Both the position numbers and the translations under genes were made by a program. Shown piece after piece: positions 8,171-18,180 of a DNA stretch of 26,566 nucleotides (the stretch's first letter is position 1; the number at the start of each line of letters is the position of its first letter). A model generated the notes under the pieces. The model was not told the origin of the DNA. It searched no databases and worked only from the letters and a program-made list of their open reading frames with translations. Source of the stretch: Trichomonas tenax (taxonomy: Eukaryota; Parabasalia; Trichomonadida; Trichomonadidae); contig JALKBU010000727.1 of the NCBI GenBank assembly GCA_023091735.1, forward strand, positions 1 to 26,566, given 5' to 3'.

Positions 8171-10830
8171 ACTTTTCACAGTGAGAAATTTCACCATTTT
8201 TATTCATCTTAAATCTTGTTCTGGTAGATAATAGGTCAAAGTTTATTTCATTACCATCATATAAATATTCATATAATTTCTTAACATTACCATCGAAATG
8301 TTTATTGGCATAATCTACAATAGTTTCTTCGGGAATACCCTTACATCTAAAATGTTGTGAATGTTCACCATTATAATTTTCTAATTCATCATAATAAATT
8401 TTCTTACCCATAGAAATGTGATAAGTACAATAACAGTTAGGTAATTCATCGAAATCGTTATGAAATTGTCCCATATCTGTACCAATAAGTTCTCTTTTAT
8501 GTAATTTCTTAAATTCTTCAGCCAATTAATTAAATTATTTTGGATATGAATACTATCGGTATCTTGATAATAAATTGGTATGTTAAGATCTTCAGCTAAA
8601 CACATTACTTCATTCATAATACGTTTAGACATCAATAAAACACTTACGCCAAATACTGGATTATTAAATTGTGTATCTAGTACTTTATTTAATTTAAAGC
8701 ATGTAATATCAGAATTTTCTATTTTATATGTTTCTTCAACTTGATGCCAATGTGAAAATAAATAATAATCTGCTTTTGTATTATTTACATAGGCATTTCT
8801 TGTTTTAATGAATTTCTGAATAGATTTTCCGTAACTAGCATTCATAATAAGTTTCAAAACTTCTTGTGTGGGATTCTTTTCTTTTTTATATTGTCTACGT
8901 AAATCATAAACCTTACGAATAACATTACGAATTCGATGTGTTCTATTACCTAACTAGTAAATTCCATCAATTATTTTATATGAAATTTCTTGATATTTGA
9001 CCAAATCTTGTAACGTAATTAGATCCACACGCATATTACAACATTCGTTAACATTATGATTCCCTACGGTCATGGTGTCGTGTTTAACTATTAATGGGAA
9101 ATGTCTGGATTTATTTATTGAACAAATTTCGATATCCACAATAAAATAACTGATGTAATTATTATCTGTAGGAATTGTTTGATTTTCTTCAAAACAATGT
9201 TTAAGCAAATAATGTGGGGAATTCTTATCATAAATTTTATCATCGATATAATTACTGGGAATTATTTGTGGTTTACCTTCAACTTCAAACAATCTGGCCA
9301 TAGCAGATGGATATAAACTACACGCATCAAAATCGTTAAGTTTATCTTTGATTTTATATCTGAAATTATCTCTGGTCATACATCTACCACCATAAATAGC
9401 ACCCATTATATAATCTTTAATATTTCCGGATATTTCATATAAATTACCATTTGGATAAAATACTTCACGATTTAAAAATTTATTTGCTAATGATGGTGCT
9501 GTTGTTATATTAAATATATCTATATTAATTAATTCGGATAAACATACCTGACGAAATGCGTTAAAACCTATACGTAAAACGTTTACATCTTGTGTACAAT
9601 AAAATTCACAGTATTTATTCATGTCAAATGTATTATCTTATAATCTACAGCCATTAATTTTATCGATATTTTCTATGAATGTTTGTTTTTGTTTATTATT
9701 CCATGGTGGCAATTCATCTGAACCAACATCTGAAATCATTCCAATGTTATTAATTACACGATCATAACTATAATATTTATATGGGAAAAGTTCTTTATGG
9801 ATATTCATATCAGCAAATGCTTCAGGGAAGCATATTTGAAAGTTTGCCAATTTTGTGTAAAGATAGAATAGCTATCATGTAATTCGATATTTTTACCTTG
9901 GTATTTATATTGCTGTAAAATTATTCTGGAACCTTTCATAGTACTATTTTTCACACCATATTTCATTAATATCCTACCATCAAATCCTAAGTTGTGAAAA
10001 TATACGATACTATTGTTTGGTATAAAATCCATAAATTGTTTATCACAATCAAAACCATGAAATATTATCGAAATTTTACCATCAATATTGCTTAAACATA
10101 ACATAAACGGTATTTCATGATTATTTTTGGTACATGTTTCAAAATCAGCATACCAGTAACTTACATCCTTTGGTACGTATTTCTTGGAATTATTATTGGA
10201 CATTAATCTAAAATTTGTATCAGCAATTAAACATTGGGAATTTTATTTTTGGAATTTTCTTTTAATAAATGTTGTGAAGATATACAAGAAATTTGAACAT
10301 CTTTATCACTATGCGATAACGGTATGAATGCCCCGATTTCTTCTAACAATTTAAGTAGGTTAATACTATTAATGTGTGATTTTGTTGAATCGATTTCAAC
10401 ATTATTTTTACGGATTTTACTAGCTATAAACATTTTCTCTGTAGACCATTTATGAAAATTGCCATAGGCAACAACTTCATCATAATGTTTTATGAAGAAA
10501 GAACTTACAGGTAATGTTTCATCTATGAAATAGTGATTTTTATATGTGTAAAGGTTTATCTTGTAATTATATCCATTATCTGGACCTAAATGTTTATTGC
10601 GAGATTCATTAGCAAAACGCATCTTACCAGATTTATCATCATAATATTTTAATTGGCACCAAATTTTATATTCATCACAGATTTTAGCTAAAACGTTTAT
10701 TGGACAATATTTACAATCTAAAAATTTATTAGATATTTCCATTAAGATATTTTCATCAGTAATTACATAAGATAACGCATATATTAAGCAATTATATCGT
10801 AATTCTTTATGAATTGAACCAACATAATTG

Positions 10831-10862
10831 TTGGGCTGCGACGATTTATCGTCACGCGTTAA
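10831..10862 (+). repeat. Hairpin element H5 in pPolB, next to an in-frame stop
   Basis: TTGGGCTGCG, arms ACGAT/ATCGT around TT, then CACGCGTTAA. It matches H2 outside the stem. On the pPolB strand it reads as TRDDKSSQP in the same frame as the flanking coding sequence, preceded directly by a TAA at 10865-10863. AATTAT/ATAATT surrounds it. Confidence 0.7.
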
Positions 10863-11005
10863 TTATGTAAATATCTGATAACGTTTTAGGGTATCTGCTA
10901 ATAATGAATATTTCTCGGATAACCTATATGACCAAAAATTACTTTCATTCATATTTTTCATATTTTTAGGTTTATCTATTTTTTCATGTTTTGGATCACC
11001 AGGTT

Positions 11006-11038
11006 TGGTGAGCTGCGTCCATGGATGGACACGCGTAA
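11006..11038 (+). repeat. Hairpin element H6 inside the pPolB N-terminal region
   Basis: GCGTCCATGGATGGACACGC is a near-perfect stem (GCG-TCCAT/ATGGA-CGC) with one bulged A, in the frame CTGCG...CACGCG. On the coding strand it is read as TRVHPWTQLT without breaking the frame. Confidence 0.7.
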
Positions 11039-11865
11039 AAAAAATCTCGTCAAAAAATTCCAAATATATTTCAGTATCATCATCTGAAGCATTTGCAAGT
11101 AATTCTTCTAATTTATATACGTAATTACCATTTAATAAATTTTCAAATTTTTCTTTAAATGATGCGTTATCGATTGGTTGTGATTTTTCTAATCCATTAA
11201 CCTTATAATGTATTAAAATATGTGTATCTAAAGATTGCGATGAAATATGTTTATGATAAAATTCTTTAAGTTTTTCACCAACTAATGGTAAATCATCAGT
11301 TTCGAATTGTGATAAATCCAATTTATATCCAAATGGATTATTATCAAGATTTTCAAATAAATTATTAACCTTAGATTTTCTTTCGATATTTTGCGGAACA
11401 ATTTTCTCGAGATTTTCATTAGAAATTCTCTCTAACTGATTAATATAATTAACATCATTAGAAATATCTGGTGGATTCATATCGTTTAGATATTCCTGTG
11501 TAAATTTTTCATTAATATGTTTATCATATTGTTCATCATAATTTACATTATTCATATCATAATAATTTCCACCAATTTCAACATTATCGTTAAATGGTAA
11601 TTCCTTGAATAATTTCTTGGTTTTATTACCGTGAATAATATTAAGATATTTTTAACGGAATTATAAATATCACCAGTATATCCGAGATTTTTTAATAGTT
11701 GTTTATATTTAGAAAAATTATAATTAAAAATTTTTTAGGATGTTTTTCAATGTGATAAACACCTAAAATATTTTTAATTTGTTCATGAGTAATTCCGGAC
11801 ATCTTTTAATAAAAATAAAAAATATAAATTATTTTATAAATACCCCAAATTTTCCAAATTATTTT

Positions 11866-11876
11866 TGACATGTAAA
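11866..11876. promoter_or_regulatory. TGACATGTAAA motif upstream of pPolB
   Basis: TGACATGTAAA lies about 65 bp upstream of the pPolB ATG (11802) in the otherwise gene-free stretch 11803-11964. The same motif occurs near host gene starts. Function is inferred. Confidence 0.35.
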
Positions 11877-11964
11877 AAATTACATATATTTTATCTGACA
11901 AAAATAAAATTTAAAATTATCGAAAAAATTATTTTGATATTATTCGTCATATTTGACATTATTT

Positions 11965-12237
11965 TTAAAATTCTTCATAATAATCATCATAATTATGCGA
12001 AATTATTGATTCGATAAATACATCATCATAATCTTTATCATAAGGATCTGAACTTTATTTTTCGACATATTCTAAATAATCACAATATTTTTGATATTTC
12101 TTATGATTTTTCAGATACATATATTTACGTGTTAATTTTGCTAATAATTGGCTAAATTTTTTATCAGAAGTTGAAATATTACATACGAAATTTTTATCCA
12201 TAAAACAATTAGAATAAAAATTTTGAGTTGTTGTCAT
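11965..12237 (-). pseudogene. Small Maverick ORF with a nonsense codon
   Basis: From the ATG at 12237 the frame gives a basic 60-residue segment (KLTRKYMYLKNHKKYQKYCD), then a TAA at 12057-12055, then continues in frame with an acidic Asp/Tyr-rich tail (about 29 residues, DYDDVFIESI and YDDYYEEF) to a TAA at 11967-11965. It lies 82 bp inside the right TIR. I recognise no family. It shares with the other minus-strand element genes the presence of an internal stop. Confidence 0.45.
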
Positions 12238-12310
12238 AATTATTTATTGGAAGAAAAAATATATTAATTTTTTTATAATATATAAAAATTATTTTTTATT
12301 TTTATCAATT

Positions 12311-12339
12311 TACGTGTGTCCATTTATGGACGCAGCACA
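12311..12339 (-). repeat. Hairpin element H7 spanning the right TIR inner edge
   Basis: Read on the minus strand, GCTGCGTCCATAAATGGACA is followed by CACGT: arms TCCAT/ATGGA around AA, in the common frame. The TIR match to the left end stops inside it at 12320, while the hairpin itself is complete here. Confidence 0.7.
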
Positions 12340-12587
12340 ACATTTTTATTTAATGTTGGTCTTAGGAAACCATTAATAAATCATAACAATAAAAATTTTT
12401 ATTATTAATTAACCAATACATTTTAATAACAAATTATAGAAATTATTGGGATTTTGATATAAATTATAGGAAAATTGTTTATTTTATATATTGGGGAAAT
12501 TATAATTATGGATATTCTCAGAGTGGGATTTTTTGTGGTTTGGACAAAATTTTGAACTACCCCAAAAAATCACACTCTGTATACTAC
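12320..12587 (-). repeat. Right terminal inverted repeat of the Maverick
   Basis: Reverse complement of 4744-5011 over 268 bp, ending GTATACTAC at 12587 and followed by the TGATGGA duplication. Confidence 0.93.
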
Positions 12588-12594
12588 TGATGGA
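12588..12594. repeat. Target-site duplication, right copy (TGATGGA)
   Basis: Matches 4737-4743 directly outside the Maverick right end. Confidence 0.85.
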
Positions 12595-12825
12595 TAACTC
12601 TATCTTGTCTGTATCAGATAATAAATAAACAAAAAACATTATTTTTTGCAAATACGATCATAGAATTGTTTTAGAATGAAAATTGAGGGTAAATTAGAAA
12701 CCACACAACAAAGCAATGCTTTATATGGTCTCCATTTTGGTAAATTAATAAGCTAATAAAATTTTTGATGCTGTAAACTTGATTATTGACGAGTAAAAAT
12801 GATTTTTGACAAATAAAAATGATTT

Positions 12826-12836
12826 TGACATGTAAT
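12826..12836 (+). promoter_or_regulatory. TGACATGTAAT motif before the Sfi1-like gene
   Basis: TGACATGTAAT lies about 30 bp upstream of the ATG at 12864, after two weaker relatives (TTGACGAGTAAAA, TTGACAAATAAAA) spaced about 20 bp apart. The stretch 12595-12863 has no gene. Promoter role is inferred. Confidence 0.45.
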
Positions 12837-12863
12837 TATTAAAAATAATTAAACGTACAGTTG

Positions 12864-15239
12864 ATGAATGAATTAACTCTTAACTCAACAGAAATGTTGA
12901 GTGATGAACTCTTACAATCAATAAATCAAGAGAACTATCTGAAAGAGGTCAGAGCCGAAACATTCAGCATTTTACATCTAAGAATAAAATATTTCGAGAA
13001 ATGGAAATCGATAATTATCACTATCAAACAACAAAACGAGTACATAACAAAAATTAAACAGAAATCAGCTTCTATTATGCTTAATTCTTATTTTACAAAA
13101 TGGAAAGTCCAAATCGAAGCGATTAAAAAGCTTTCTGGTCTTAAAGAAAGACTGAAACAGATGAAATACATCAAATTATGGTATCAAAAATATATCGATT
13201 TATATGTAAATGAGCGAAATGAAATTGAAATTCAGTTATTTAGCCGAAAACTCGCAATGCAAGTTTACTTTAACAGATGGAAATACGTTAGATCCCTAGA
13301 AAAGCAATCTCGAAGATATTCGCGAGATGCAAATTTAATCTTTCTTAGGAGAGCTTTTAATGGATGGTTTTCGATAATTGATAAACGCAAAAAACTCGCG
13401 AAGAACTACGAATCTATATCTGATAATCATAGATTCTTCACAATTGTTTCTTTCTATGATTTTTGGAAAGCAGAAACAAAACGACAGAGAAAGTATAGAA
13501 TATGTGCGAAGGAAGTCAACAGCATAATCCAGACATCATATTTTGATATGTGGAGAGAGAATTTCTTGCAAAAAATCAGACTTGCAAAATTATTCAACAA
13601 ATATCAGGCTATACAGCACCAAAACATCCTCTCTGCCGCACTTCATCATTGGCACGATAAATATACAAATAGATTGAGGATTTCGACTGAAATTGTAGAT
13701 TTTATTCAAAATTCGAAACTAAATCTAATGAGAAAATACTTTTATTACATGTACGATACTCACCAAGATCGCGTTGAAGACGAAAGAATGATTCAACAAG
13801 CATCAAATCAGTTGAAGCTCTCGAAATTAAGAGCAATATTTTTTCGATGGGCAGATGATGCAGAAGCGCTCAAGAAGGTCAGCGACCAAATCCGAAGCGT
13901 GAGGAAGATGATGCGGAAGTCAACACTCAATCGTACATTCTCGAGATGGTTTTCAAATTATACAACAAAAAGATATGATCGAGAAAAATCATGTGAATAC
14001 ATTGAGCAGTCTACCAAGACTCTTCTCAAGAGATCATTCACGAAATGGGCCTCTTTATATAAATCGAGAGTTGCAACGAAAGATATTCACAACAAAGCTG
14101 TTTCTTTTTACACAAATTTGTTGCTTGCGAAGTCAATGATTGGATTCAAACAACACAAGCACAACCACGACATTATTAGATGCGCTGCATTGTTTAGACG
14201 TGCAAAACTTCTTCTGACAATCTTTGAACCATGGAAACAAAGACTAATGAAGATGAAAAGATTCGAGTTCTTGGTTACATCTGTTTTTAAGTTTGAGCGA
14301 ATTGTTTCGATGAAGAAAGGAATTTTGGCATTCAAAAGATATCACTTATACTTACAAAAGAAGAAAGATGAGGAAAAGCAAGCAATGGAGATATTCGAGA
14401 AAAGAAAAGTTGAAATTTTCATTAGAGGATTTCTTGATGGTTATAAAGATCTTCCTATTCAAACGAAATTCACTGATTCCGATGATTTGCTTAGAAGTGA
14501 ATCTTCTGATGAAATAATTGAAGATCACAAAGAACCTGAACCACAGCATGAGATAGAAGAGGTTCCAGAAACAAAGAATGAACCTGTCATTCCCGTTAGA
14601 CCTGATTTTCTTGGTAAGCAATCTTTAATCCAAGAAAACCAAAACATCGAAGTTGAAAAAGATTTTCCAAAGCCAATCATTCCTGAAGAACCACAACCTG
14701 ATGTTAGTAGCGATGATAGCCCTGTTGTTCACGGCAAGATCACATTTTCTCCTGATTCAAAGCCAAAACCAATTCCATTTAATACAAACCCTGCAGAAAC
14801 CATTGAAATTCTTGCACCTAGAAGACCAAGTTTTCTTCCTCCACCAAAGAATCCTCCGGTGTTTGAAAGTATTCCACCAAAATCTTCTTTCCCTAAATCA
14901 AATGAAAATAAGACAATTATTAATGAAGAGAAAGTTCCAACAATAAATATTTCTCAACAAAAATTAAATGATTCATCTGATGATTTGCTGATGACTCCAC
15001 TGGCCTCTTCTGTCAATACATTTGGCGAAGAGAAGCAACCAAATATTTTTTTAATTCCTCCAACATATCAACAATCAGCAAAGAGAACTCGACAACAAGT
15101 TATTGAACTTGTTATTGCTTTCAGCAAGAAACTAAATGAACTCAATTCGAAGCCAGCAACTCCGGAAACAAAGAAAGAAGCTTCAGATATTATGAATGAA
15201 ATCATCCAGCTTAAGAATGAATTAAGCTTATGTTTGTAA
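12864..15239 (+). CDS. Sfi1-like centrin-binding repeat protein
   Basis: Product of 791 aa from the ATG at 12864. Residues about 30-480 hold roughly thirteen Sfi1-type repeats with a hydrophobic-x-x-W core, for example YFEKWKSI, YFTKWKVQ, YFNRWKYV, AFNGWFSI, FYDFWKAE, YFDMWREN, ALHHWHDK, IFFRWADD, TFSRWFSN, SFTKWASL and IFEPWKQR, spaced about 30-40 residues. In Sfi1 each such helix binds one centrin, building a contractile filament at spindle poles or basal bodies; here a basal-body or centrin-fibre role is inferred. Residues about 530-710 are acidic and Pro-rich, probably disordered. The last 50 residues form a helix (IELVIAFSKKLNELNSK). It starts about 270 bp beyond the Maverick right end and is intact. 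The stop is TAAA, a context known to act in trichomonad polyadenylation. Confidence 0.88.
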   Translation: MNELTLNSTEMLSDELLQSINQENYLKEVRAETFSILHLRIKYFEKWKSIIITIKQQNEYITKIKQKSASIMLNSYFTKWKVQIEAIKKLSGLKERLKQMKYIKLWYQKYIDLYVNERNEIEIQLFSRKLAMQVYFNRWKYVRSLEKQSRRYSRDANLIFLRRAFNGWFSIIDKRKKLAKNYESISDNHRFFTIVSFYDFWKAETKRQRKYRICAKEVNSIIQTSYFDMWRENFLQKIRLAKLFNKYQAIQHQNILSAALHHWHDKYTNRLRISTEIVDFIQNSKLNLMRKYFYYMYDTHQDRVEDERMIQQASNQLKLSKLRAIFFRWADDAEALKKVSDQIRSVRKMMRKSTLNRTFSRWFSNYTTKRYDREKSCEYIEQSTKTLLKRSFTKWASLYKSRVATKDIHNKAVSFYTNLLLAKSMIGFKQHKHNHDIIRCAALFRRAKLLLTIFEPWKQRLMKMKRFEFLVTSVFKFERIVSMKKGILAFKRYHLYLQKKKDEEKQAMEIFEKRKVEIFIRGFLDGYKDLPIQTKFTDSDDLLRSESSDEIIEDHKEPEPQHEIEEVPETKNEPVIPVRPDFLGKQSLIQENQNIEVEKDFPKPIIPEEPQPDVSSDDSPVVHGKITFSPDSKPKPIPFNTNPAETIEILAPRRPSFLPPPKNPPVFESIPPKSSFPKSNENKTIINEEKVPTINISQQKLNDSSDDLLMTPLASSVNTFGEEKQPNIFLIPPTYQQSAKRTRQQVIELVIAFSKKLNELNSKPATPETKKEASDIMNEIIQLKNELSLCL

Positions 15240-15580
15240 ATGTTTGTTTGTTTATATTTATGAATTCATAAATTCATAAATTTATTTTTATTTCAAACAT
15301 GATATGCATCAAAATAGTTAACATTATAGTCTTACTGAATTTATAGCATAAAGGTGTGTCTTACGTTTAGTTTATCATATCCAAGAAATGTTTATTCTTC
15401 TGAGTAAATTAGATCATCGATGATCAAATGTGATGAAACTAATGTTTAACTGCTCTTAAATATAGCGCTTAATTATGGTAAGTTATAATTATGATTTAAG
15501 GTTTTGATATCCAATAATAGGATCAAAAATTGCAAAAGATTGAACATTATAAATTGAATTTAAAATAATCGTTCAAAAGA
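15240..15580. other. Intergenic stretch between the Sfi1-like and ankyrin genes
   Basis: No ORF of note. It contains short palindromes such as ATGAATTCATAAATTCAT near 15260 and ATCATCGATGAT near 15413. No TGACATGTAA motif is seen before the ankyrin gene. Confidence 0.5.
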
Positions 15581-16714
15581 ATGACATTCAGTTTTAACGA
15601 TGTTCCTGAAGAACTGAAGAGATCTGCTCAAGTAGAGGAAGTTTGCTTCAGTCTCTCAAAGAATAATTTTCAACAAAGCATCGACATTCTTAAATCAATT
15701 CCGAAATTAGATAAAAATTTTCTCCTTAGTTGTCTTTGCCAGGCATCCATATGTTATCCCTTCAATTATAAACTCTATGGTGACTTGTTGCAGGAGTTAA
15801 ATTTCAAATATTCTGAGTTTTCGCAAACTTTAATCGCAGAATATTTTGCAAAGCGCGGAATCATAACAAATTATAAGATACATGATAATTCTTCAATCGA
15901 AAAAATGGAAAATATATTTGAAGAATCATTTATTAGCGAAATTATTTTTAATGATGAAATTGAAAAATTACACAATATTGCAAAATCGAAAGATATTACA
16001 CATGAAATTATAGAATATGAACTTTTCGAGCTAATTCCACTTGATTTGGCTGCTTTACTCTGTTCTCCGAAGTGTTTTAAATATTTATATTCATTGACAA
16101 ATGAATTTACTGAAGATACAGTGTTTTTCGCTGTTAGAGGTGGAAATGAAGAAATCATTGAGTTTTTGAAAGAAAAAGAAGAATCATTTAATGGCTGTCT
16201 TCTTGCTGCAATACAATATCATCATCATGATATAGCATCATTTATTATCGAAAAATATGGTGATGACGAAGAATTTACTCCTGAATATACAATACAAACT
16301 TATAATACGTTTGCATTTTCATATTTTTTGGACAAAGGTATAGAATCAACCACATCAATGTTAGAAACAGCTTGCCAAACAGGGCATTATGAGATTTTTA
16401 ACTTTATACTCCAAAAGAACAAAAATATTCAATTCAGAAAATCATTAATAAATGCAATAACATTTGGATTTAAAAACATAGCTGAAGCTTTAATTAATAA
16501 TGGTGCTGATATTAATCAAAAATCAGGATGTTGCTATGATTCTTTATTGCATTTAGCTTGTGAAAATGGATTTTTGGAAATAGCTGAGTTTTTAGTTAAT
16601 CACGGATTAGATCCAAAAGCTGGTAACATGTATGATGTAAATCCACTTGACAAAGCAAAAGAAAATGGACATTCACATGTTATAAAATATCTTAACCAAT
16701 TTTATAAGAAATAA
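15581..16714 (+). CDS. Ankyrin-repeat protein, DUF3447-type
   Basis: Intact 377-aa ORF. Residues about 110-290 are degenerate ankyrin-like helices with the look of DUF3447 (PLDLAALLCSPKCFKYLY, FAVRGGNEEIIEFL, LLAAIQYHHHDIASFIIEKY). Residues about 297-315 (IAEALINNGADINQKSG) and 321-370 (SLLHLACENGFLEIAEFLVN, HGLDP) are canonical repeats. There is no signal peptide or membrane segment, so it is probably a cytosolic binding scaffold. Such proteins form very large families in Trichomonas, and no partner can be named. Two ankyrin remnants in the array at 18738 and 19243 come from the same kind of gene. Confidence 0.87.
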   Translation: MTFSFNDVPEELKRSAQVEEVCFSLSKNNFQQSIDILKSIPKLDKNFLLSCLCQASICYPFNYKLYGDLLQELNFKYSEFSQTLIAEYFAKRGIITNYKIHDNSSIEKMENIFEESFISEIIFNDEIEKLHNIAKSKDITHEIIEYELFELIPLDLAALLCSPKCFKYLYSLTNEFTEDTVFFAVRGGNEEIIEFLKEKEESFNGCLLAAIQYHHHDIASFIIEKYGDDEEFTPEYTIQTYNTFAFSYFLDKGIESTTSMLETACQTGHYEIFNFILQKNKNIQFRKSLINAITFGFKNIAEALINNGADINQKSGCCYDSLLHLACENGFLEIAEFLVNHGLDPKAGNMYDVNPLDKAKENGHSHVIKYLNQFYKK

Positions 16715-17114
16715 GAATTAGAATTATACACAATATAAATGTATAAAATAGAGCATTTTTTGTTTGATTATGTTATTTATAGCCTAAAATCTTTAATATG
16801 TTTTGAAATTTATAATATTTTATTAAATATTACCTAATATTTATTCCAATGATTCTCTTATATCATGGTATTCTAGTTCTTAAACTGCCATAAATGTGTA
16901 ATAAGATATAATATTTCTTATATGAAATATTTTATTTTATGGAAAAATTTCCATAATTTTCTATCATAAAACCACATATTATAACTGAAATTTGGTGCAC
17001 AATGGACCTTTCTGAAATATTAACTTTCAATAATATTAATTATAACAGTTATAACAACATAGACAAGAGGAATATTTAATAAACACAAATATATATTCGA
17101 GGAGGCTAAATTGC
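16715..17114. other. AT-rich convergent intergenic region
   Basis: The ankyrin and Rab genes converge on this 400-bp stretch. I see no gene, no GC-rich structure and no strong repeat in it. Confidence 0.6.
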
Positions 17115-17744
17115 TCAGAAGCAACAAGAAGTAAGTTTTGGTTTCTCTAATTTAATATCAGAAAGAACATCATCAAATCTTTCACTGCTCTCGTTCCAAT
17201 TGTTCATCTGCCTGATTGCAGGTAATATTTCGTAGTATTTATGTGCAACAGTAATAAAAGTTTCTTCTATTTTGTGTCCTGACAAAGCAGATGTCTCAAA
17301 ATAAATGAATCCGTTCTGCTTAGCGTAATCAAGCGCCTCTCCTTCCGAAACAGAGCGTTTGAACAAATCTGATTTATTTCCGACGATAACTTTAATAGAT
17401 TCGGCAGGTGCAAGATTCATAGCGTCGTCAATCCACTTCGAAAGTCCTACAAAAGAGTCTCTGTTACTAACATCGAAAACAATAAAAACCGCGACAGAAT
17501 TCCTGAAGTAAGATCTTGTAATCGAACGAAATCTCTCTTGGCCAGCAGTGTCCCACAGTTGGATTCTAACTTGTGTCCCTTTAATGTCTATTGTGCGATT
17601 TCCGAACTCTAACGCGATTGTCTGCGGCTGAGCTTCATCGAAGACTTGTTCACAGAACATCCGACTCATCGACGTTTTTCCGACTGCTGAATCACCGACA
17701 AGGATGAATTTAAACGTTAATGACGAATTTCCATAATCTTTCAT
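17115..17744 (-). CDS. Rab-family small GTPase
   Basis: From the ATG at 17744 (MKDYGNSSLTFKFILVGD) the product is 209 aa. G motifs in order: GDSAVGKTS (P-loop), QTIALEFGNRTI (switch I with its Thr), WDTAGQERFRSI (switch II, catalytic Gln present), VGNKSD (guanine specificity) and ETSALS (G5). The C terminus LTSCCF supplies two cysteines for geranylgeranylation. Role: GTP-switched vesicle traffic on a membrane. The switch regions place it in the broad Rab2/4/11/14 group, but I cannot name a subfamily. The frame could extend four codons upstream from a GTG, which is unlikely as a eukaryotic start. Complete and intact. Confidence 0.95.
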   Translation of the reverse strand: MKDYGNSSLTFKFILVGDSAVGKTSMSRMFCEQVFDEAQPQTIALEFGNRTIDIKGTQVRIQLWDTAGQERFRSITRSYFRNSVAVFIVFDVSNRDSFVGLSKWIDDAMNLAPAESIKVIVGNKSDLFKRSVSEGEALDYAKQNGFIYFETSALSGHKIEETFITVAHKYYEILPAIRQMNNWNESSERFDDVLSDIKLEKPKLTSCCF

Positions 17745-17870
17745 TATTTTTGTCACATTTTGAAATACAATTCATGATTATTTCTTTTTTCCATTTATTT
17801 TCATTCTTTCTTTCATATGCTTTGCCCGATTCACACTTAAAATCGGCGAAACTATGGTTTAGCTCAAATT

Positions 17871-17881
17871 TGACATGTAAA
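17871..17881 (+). promoter_or_regulatory. TGACATGTAAA motif upstream of the Rab gene
   Basis: TGACATGTAAA lies about 130 bp upstream of the Rab ATG, in the opposite orientation to that gene, and 40-50 bp before a weak plus-strand ORF. Which gene it serves, if any, is unclear. Confidence 0.35.
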
Positions 17882-17907
17882 GTGTCATAATGTAATTAGA
17901 TATTTTC

Positions 17908-18180
17908 ATGATTCATTTCTCTTTGAAGGATGATTGCCTTTCTTCAATATCTTTTCCGGCAAATGCTCCACAGTTTTGGTTTCTTATTTATGTCTCAAAA
18001 TTTGCCACACATCATCTGAATGTTTGGGAACAAATGAGATCCCTTCTTTTTATATTTGCTGCATATTCATACACTTTACAGCTGAGAAGAATACTTGGTT
18101 TATAGTGTTGAACATCTTTCTTGAGATCATAATTGATTTTGAAGTTCATCTTTCTTATTTTCCAAAAAAGGCGTATAAAT
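17908..18180. other. Possible decayed coding fragment, strand uncertain
   Basis: Two overlapping plus frames (17908-18105 and 17934-18182) and one minus frame (about 18170-18010, for example MNFKINYDLKKDVQHYKPSI) each give 50-80 residues. The minus reading, rich in Lys/Asn and helix-like, looks most protein-like, but it stops at a TGA and matches nothing I know. I would not call a gene here. Confidence 0.2.

Larger units (their letters stand above)
8124..11802 (-). pseudogene. Protein-primed family B DNA polymerase (pPolB) of the Maverick, broken
   Basis: Read from the ATG at 11802 to the TAA at 8124, the gene would encode about 1,200 aa, normal for Polinton pPolB. In order there are: an N-terminal region (11802-10230); exonuclease motifs YADFETC (Exo I), YFHNLGFDGR (Exo II) and YCTQDVNVL (Exo III); then polymerase motifs DFDACSLYPSAM (A), KLIMNASYGK (B) and YYQDTDSI (C); then EFKKLHKRELIGTDMGQFHN near the C terminus. 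Lesions: frameshifts near 11735 and 11645, a TAA at 10865-10863, frameshifts near 10240 and 9860, a TAA at 9640-9638, a TAG at 8956-8954, and a frameshift near 8530. Family role: replication of linear element DNA from a protein primer. Two hairpins (H5, H6) lie inside the gene and H4 overlaps its last codons. Confidence 0.9.
4744..12587. mobile_element. Maverick/Polinton, internally deleted 7.84-kb copy
   Basis: The element is bounded by 268-bp terminal inverted repeats and TGATGGA duplications. It encodes a retroviral-type integrase (5241-6851), a protein-primed family B DNA polymerase (8124-11802, broken), a stub of the FtsK/HerA-type packaging ATPase (5012-5222), and unknown ORFs. Full-length Polintons are usually 15-20 kb and also carry capsid and protease genes, which I do not find. 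The ATPase stub next to the left TIR suggests a large deletion there. By eye the TIRs are identical along their length, while every minus-strand gene is broken. That fits a defective copy moved recently with enzymes supplied in trans, or TIRs kept alike by gene conversion. Confidence 0.93.

Noticed and set aside
8124..11802. A variant genetic code explaining the in-frame stops of pPolB
   Set aside because: TAA, TAG and TGA all appear as internal stops in Maverick minus genes along with frameshifts, whereas host genes and the integrase use them only as terminators. Decay is simpler.
14108..14946. Alternative-frame ORFs inside the Sfi1-like gene
   Set aside because: The main frame is long and carries a clear repeat motif, so these are shadows.
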